From Terriglobia bacterium (GTDB lineage Bacteria; Acidobacteriota; Terriglobia; Acidiferrales; UBA7541): a stretch of DNA of 64,000 bases. This document shows, piece after piece, positions 60,856 through 64,000 of the stretch. The stretch is taken from NCBI GenBank assembly GCA_020073485.1, contig JAIQFB010000022.1, positions 97,714 to 161,713 on the forward strand. Reading direction: 5' to 3'. Every line of letters begins with the position of its first letter. The first letter of the stretch is position 1. The translations under genes and the position numbers were made by a program. A model generated the notes under the pieces. The model saw nothing but the letters and a program-made list of their open reading frames with translations. It was not told the origin of the DNA and searched no databases.

Positions 60856-62421
60856 TTGCGTTTGTTGAACTCGTCGATGACGAGAGGGGCGTTTCTGATT
60901 GCGGCGATGGTGTTGCTGTCGCCGCGGCTTGGCGGATCCTCCACTACATCGCTGCGCGAACCGCTATACGTGTTCCGCTATGAAAATGTGCTGGGGACTT
61001 CGCTGGAAATTAAGGTGAAGGCATCTTCGGCCGCGCAATCGGAGCAGGCGGAACAGGCCGTATTGGCGGAGATCGACCGCGAGTCGCGCATTCTCAGTTC
61101 CTGGGATCCGCAAAGTGAATTCAGCAATTGGTTTCGCACTATGGGCGAGCCGGTACGGGTTTCACCCGAATTATTTGAAGTTTTGAGTCTATTCGACAAG
61201 TGGCGCAGCTTGACCAATGGGGCGCTGGACGCTTCCGCCGAAATCATTACGCGGGTGTGGAAACGCGCGGCGGCGGAAGGCCGCCTTCCCTCGCATGCGG
61301 AATTGGATGCCGCCGTGGCCGGCGTGCGCCGGGTGCATTGGAAACTTGACGCGACGAATCGCACGGCGACGCATACCAGCGACGCGCCGCTGGCCATGAA
61401 TTCCTTCGTGAAAAGCTATATAGCGGGGCACGCCGCGGAAAACGCTCTGCGTGCGTCCGGCGCGCAAGGGCTGGTGGTGAACATTGGCGGGGACCTTGTG
61501 GTCCGGGGCGATTGGAGCGAGCCGGTGGACGTGGCCGATCCGAAATCGGACGCGGAAAACGGGGCGCCGATCGCGCGCCTGGTGGTTCGCGACCGCGCCG
61601 TGGCGACCAGCGGAGATTACCGGCGCGGCGTGGAGATCGGCGGGCGGCACTACTCGCACATCGTCGATCCGCGAACCGGAATGCCGGCCGGAGAAATTAT
61701 CAGCTCGACGGTAATTGCGCGGGACCCGGCCGAGGCCGGCGCGCTGGCCATGGTGCTTTCCGTGCTGACGCCGGAGGAAAGCGCGCGCCTGGTTCGTTCA
61801 ATGCCGGGCGTGGAATATCTGCTGGTAAAAAAGAACGGCGAAAGAATCGAGAGCGGCGGATGGAGCGCGCTCGCGGCCGCGCCCGCGCAGGGCGGCGGGG
61901 CGTTTCGTCCTGCTGCAACCTATGAACGGGTTGCCGCGCGGCCGGGCGCTTCCACGTGGGACCCGAAGTATCAATTGACGGTGACGATCGAACTGAGCCA
62001 GATCGAAGGCACCCGCGTGCACCGGCCGTACGTTGCGGTATGGATCGAGGATGAGGATCACAATCCGGTGCGCACGATCGCGCTGTGGTTTGCGAAATAC
62101 AAATACCTGCACGAACTGCGGGCCTGGAGCCGCATCGAGAGCTTGCGCTCGGTGGGCGAGGATACGCACGTCATGAATTCGGTTTCCAGCGCGACGCGGC
62201 CTCCCGGCAAATACACGTTCGTGTGGGACGGCAAGGACGATTTTGGCAACCTGGTGAAAGCCGGAAAATATAACGTGATGATCGAAGCGGCACGCGAGCA
62301 CGGCACCTATCAACTAATGCATCAGGAGATGGATTTCAACGGCTCGCCCAGACAGTTCCAGCTTCCGGGCGAGGTGGAGATTGCGTCGGCGACCCTTGAC
62401 TACCACAAAATTGCCCAATAG
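60856..62421 (+). CDS. FAD:protein FMN transferase (ApbE) with C-terminal DUF2271
   Basis: 521 residues with a signal-like N-terminus. The ApbE part (about 45-330) attaches FMN to a Thr/Ser of partner proteins in the periplasm: ALDASAEIITRVWK near 118, NSFVKSYIAGHAAE near 178, VNIGGDLVVRGDW near 208, TSGDYRRGVEIGGRHYSHIVDPRTGMPAG near 254. Residues about 375-515 are a DUF2271 beta domain (VTIELSQIEGTRVHRPYVAVW, PGKYTFVWDGKDDFGN). Start uncertain: TTG 60856, TTG 60862 or ATG 60877. The PepSY-type membrane gene overlaps its end, pointing to a transmembrane redox function. Confidence 0.87.
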   Translation: MRLLNSSMTRGAFLIAAMVLLSPRLGGSSTTSLREPLYVFRYENVLGTSLEIKVKASSAAQSEQAEQAVLAEIDRESRILSSWDPQSEFSNWFRTMGEPVRVSPELFEVLSLFDKWRSLTNGALDASAEIITRVWKRAAAEGRLPSHAELDAAVAGVRRVHWKLDATNRTATHTSDAPLAMNSFVKSYIAGHAAENALRASGAQGLVVNIGGDLVVRGDWSEPVDVADPKSDAENGAPIARLVVRDRAVATSGDYRRGVEIGGRHYSHIVDPRTGMPAGEIISSTVIARDPAEAGALAMVLSVLTPEESARLVRSMPGVEYLLVKKNGERIESGGWSALAAAPAQGGGAFRPAATYERVAARPGASTWDPKYQLTVTIELSQIEGTRVHRPYVAVWIEDEDHNPVRTIALWFAKYKYLHELRAWSRIESLRSVGEDTHVMNSVSSATRPPGKYTFVWDGKDDFGNLVKAGKYNVMIEAAREHGTYQLMHQEMDFNGSPRQFQLPGEVEIASATLDYHKIAQ

Positions 62422-63070
62422 CGCGGGCGGAGACGCCAAAGGTTCTCCGCGCCCCGTGTCATATGATCCGCGTTACTTACATTGGAAGCGGCGATTCGCG
62501 CATCTGGCGCGCTGGCTGCACACGTATCTTTCGATGCTCAGCTTCGCTCTGCTGCTTTTTTTCGCGGTGACGGGGCTCACGCTGAATCACGCGGAGTGGT
62601 TCGACAGCCACGAGCGGCCGGCCGAGTTCCACGGAACATTGAACAAGGCCTGGGTGAATACTTCCGATCCGGCGGCCGTGGCAAAGGATGAAATTGTCGG
62701 CTACTTCAGGACGACGCACCGGACCAAGGGAGCGCTCTCGGATTTCCACGTGGATGGGGACCAGTGCGAGGTCCTGTTCAAAGGGCCCGGATACGAAGCG
62801 GACGCGACCATCGATCGCGCGACCGGGAAATACGATCTGACGATCAGCCCGTTCAGCCTGGTCGCTCTGCTGAACGATCTGCACAAGGGCCGGGATACGG
62901 GGAAAAAGTGGTCCGCGGTCATCGATTTTTCGGCGGTGCTGATGACGCTGGTGTCACTGACCGGCCTCACGCTGATCTTCTTCCTCAACAAGCGGCGTTT
63001 TTACGGGCTCGTACTGATCGCGGTGGGCGCGCTGCTTTCCTGGCTGGTCTATTCCTTGTGGGTATCCTAA
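62381..63070 (+). CDS. PepSY-associated membrane protein
   Basis: About 229 residues. WLHTYLSMLSFALLLFFAVTGL near residues 45-66 is the first membrane helix with the His-containing WLHxYLSM pattern of PepSY proteins; a periplasmic PepSY-like beta region follows (DFHVDGDQCEVLFKGPGYEADATID), then two more helices (LMTLVSLTGLTLIFFL and LVLIAVGALLSWLVY). The start is uncertain: TTG 62381 overlaps the ApbE-DUF2271 gene by 41 bases, while GTG 62456 is a later option. The pair probably moves electrons or metal/haem across the inner membrane (inference from family). Confidence 0.8.
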   Translation: MRRRPLTTTKLPNSAGGDAKGSPRPVSYDPRYLHWKRRFAHLARWLHTYLSMLSFALLLFFAVTGLTLNHAEWFDSHERPAEFHGTLNKAWVNTSDPAAVAKDEIVGYFRTTHRTKGALSDFHVDGDQCEVLFKGPGYEADATIDRATGKYDLTISPFSLVALLNDLHKGRDTGKKWSAVIDFSAVLMTLVSLTGLTLIFFLNKRRFYGLVLIAVGALLSWLVYSLWVS

Positions 63071-63119
63071 ACGGCGCGGCGTTCTGGGAGAAGCGCAAGG
63101 CATTCCATTTGTTCTTATC

Positions 63120-63530
63120 TCAAGCAGATTCGGCGGCCAGATCGTCCAGCAGGGCGGCGGCTTTATTCAGGTTGTCGACGCCAAAGACTGCCAGCACCCG
63201 GGACGAACCGGGCTCGATTCCGATGTAGGTGTAATCGATGTTGATCTGATGTTCGCCGATGCGCGAGGCGGCGCGGCCGAGTTCGCCGGGACGGTTCACG
63301 AGCCGGATGACAGCGACTTCGGTCTCCTCGAAGATCATGCGCAGGTTGCCCAGCACCTCCTTGGCGGCGGGCGTATTATCGGCAAGGAAGCGGGCCAGGC
63401 TTTCGCCCTCCTCGACATAGGATTGAAACGCCAGGATGTTCACGCCGCGCTCGGCCAGCGCGCGCAGGCACTTCCCCAGTGCACCCGGTTTGTCCTCGAT
63501 CGTTACGGTGAACTCCTTCGCCTTGGCCAT
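63120..63530 (-). CDS. Tandem ACT-domain protein
   Basis: 136 residues holding two ACT domains, FTVTIEDKPGALGKCLRALAERGVNILAFQSY and VAVIRLVNRPGELGRAASRIGEHQINIDYTYIG. These are allosteric amino-acid-binding folds; stand-alone tandem proteins often sense amino acids. The second domain has VLAVFGVDNLNKAAALLDDLA at its end. ATG 63530 follows GGGAG by nine bases; an upstream in-frame start at 63566 is less likely. No partner enzyme is adjacent. Confidence 0.88.
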   Translation of the reverse strand: MAKAKEFTVTIEDKPGALGKCLRALAERGVNILAFQSYVEEGESLARFLADNTPAAKEVLGNLRMIFEETEVAVIRLVNRPGELGRAASRIGEHQINIDYTYIGIEPGSSRVLAVFGVDNLNKAAALLDDLAAESA

Positions 63531-63839
63531 GTGACTGGACTCCCTTTCCTTGCAGCACGCGCGCAACCGGCGCCCGAGCCATTATCCCGCGAGTCCGGGA
63601 AATGGCCGGGATATTTCTCTCAAAACAAGGAGGATTCTATCCCACCTTTCGGCTTTTGTAAGATTCGTTGCGTCCCGGATCGGCATAAGAATAGGAGGAT
63701 GGGAGCTGCAATGTCTAATCGAAGCGGATTATCCTGCGCGTCAGGGGCCGGAAAGCCGGTGTTCCGCAGCGGTCAGTTAATGGGATGGTCCGCCGCAGAT
63801 CTCTGGAAGTTGTAGAGTGCGGTGGCAAGGAGGCATCCC
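63531..63839. other. Intergenic region before the IS110-type gene, 309 bases
   Basis: Contains no convincing gene. A 34-codon frame (63711-63815) precedes the transposase and may be part of the element's left end. AAGGAGG (63827-63833) is the ribosome site of the transposase. I cannot place the element's exact left terminus. Confidence 0.4.
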
Positions 63840-64000
63840 ATGAAACTACAAGCGCTAGGTATTGATTTAGGTAAGACGGTCTTTCATTTGGTTGGACTGG
63901 ATTCAACTGGCAGGGTGGTGATCCGCAAGCGATGTTCTCGGACACAACTGCTGGCCTTCACCGCGAATTTGCAGGTGCCGTTGATTGGCATGGAGGCCTG
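63840..64000 (+). mobile_element. IS110-family transposase, 5' part (truncated by window end)
   Basis: ATG 63840, six bases after AAGGAGG, opens MKLQALGIDLGKTVFHLVG, the N-terminal strand with the first catalytic Asp (GIDLGK) of IS110-type DEDD transposases. About 53 codons are visible, ending at GMEA, where the window stops. The frame is intact so far. The protein differs from the decayed copy at 36913, so it is another subgroup. No terminal repeats are expected in this family. Confidence 0.75.

Noticed and set aside
36913..63840. The two IS110-type sequences as copies of one element
   Set aside because: Their N-termini differ clearly (KYIGMDVHKE versus ALGIDLGKTV), so they belong to different subgroups.
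1..64000. CRISPR arrays, rRNA and tRNA genes, phage modules
   Set aside because: No regularly spaced repeats, no tRNA-like cloverleafs with a GGTTCGA-type arm in the right setting, and no phage structural genes were seen.

Overview
The window reads as chromosomal DNA from a high-GC, Gram-negative bacterium of the phylum Acidobacteriota. This rests on gene content, not on a marker gene. The indicators are a winged-helix/WD40 propeller sensor, a secreted DUF1501/DUF1800 pair, a single very long fused 2-oxoacid:acceptor oxidoreductase, LPS-export genes beside rpoN, and several dispersed hairpin repeats. I found no rRNA, tRNA, CRISPR array or prophage.

Region 1 (1-9.0 kb). The left edge holds a Tat-exported molybdenum hydroxylase pair on the minus strand. 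It diverges from a 1673-residue pyruvate/2-oxoacid oxidoreductase, with a perfect CRP-type palindrome between them. Then come a hairpin-rich spacer, a flavin reductase-like protein and a toxin-antitoxin pair preceded by two identical palindromes. Region 2 (9.0-22.4 kb) is mostly housekeeping and stress genes: smc, purC, a Fis-type small protein, a secreted repeat protein, an SDR, a MarR-YceI-nitroreductase-DedA/rhodanese group, dcd, HU and an S2P-type protease. Large inverted repeats fill the gaps.

Region 3 (22.6-36.6 kb) is a long minus-strand run: lptC/lptA fusion, lptB, rpoN, rapZ, an MsbA-like ABC exporter, yicC, gmk, rpoZ, coaBC, a family-4 uracil-DNA glycosylase and priA. Most are overlapping or closely packed. 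It links envelope lipid export, sigma-54 and nucleotide/coenzyme metabolism. A decayed IS110-family transposase sits just upstream.

Region 4 (37.4-56.4 kb) is accessory and envelope-oriented: an outer-membrane barrel, DUF1501 and DUF1800 secreted proteins, a secreted protein made of four Cache-like repeats, a monooxygenase-like small protein, a universal stress protein, two adjacent genes whose 5' ends are near-identical copies, an MFS exporter, an NTF2-like secreted protein, an orphan promoter/operator/terminator module, a winged-helix propeller protein, a two-lobed aspartic protease and a cupin. Region 5 (56.4-64 kb) has a response-regulator/transmembrane/trypsin-like fusion, an acyltransferase, an SDR, an ApbE-DUF2271 protein followed by a PepSY-type membrane protein, an ACT protein, and the start of an IS110-type transposase cut by the window edge.

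The least ordinary items are the receiver-TM-protease fusion, the four-Cache secreted protein, the duplicated gene starts at 46.2/47.7 kb, the orphan regulatory module at 52.0 kb, the paired operators of the toxin-antitoxin locus, and the C-terminal metal-ribbon-like tail on the 2-oxoacid oxidoreductase.
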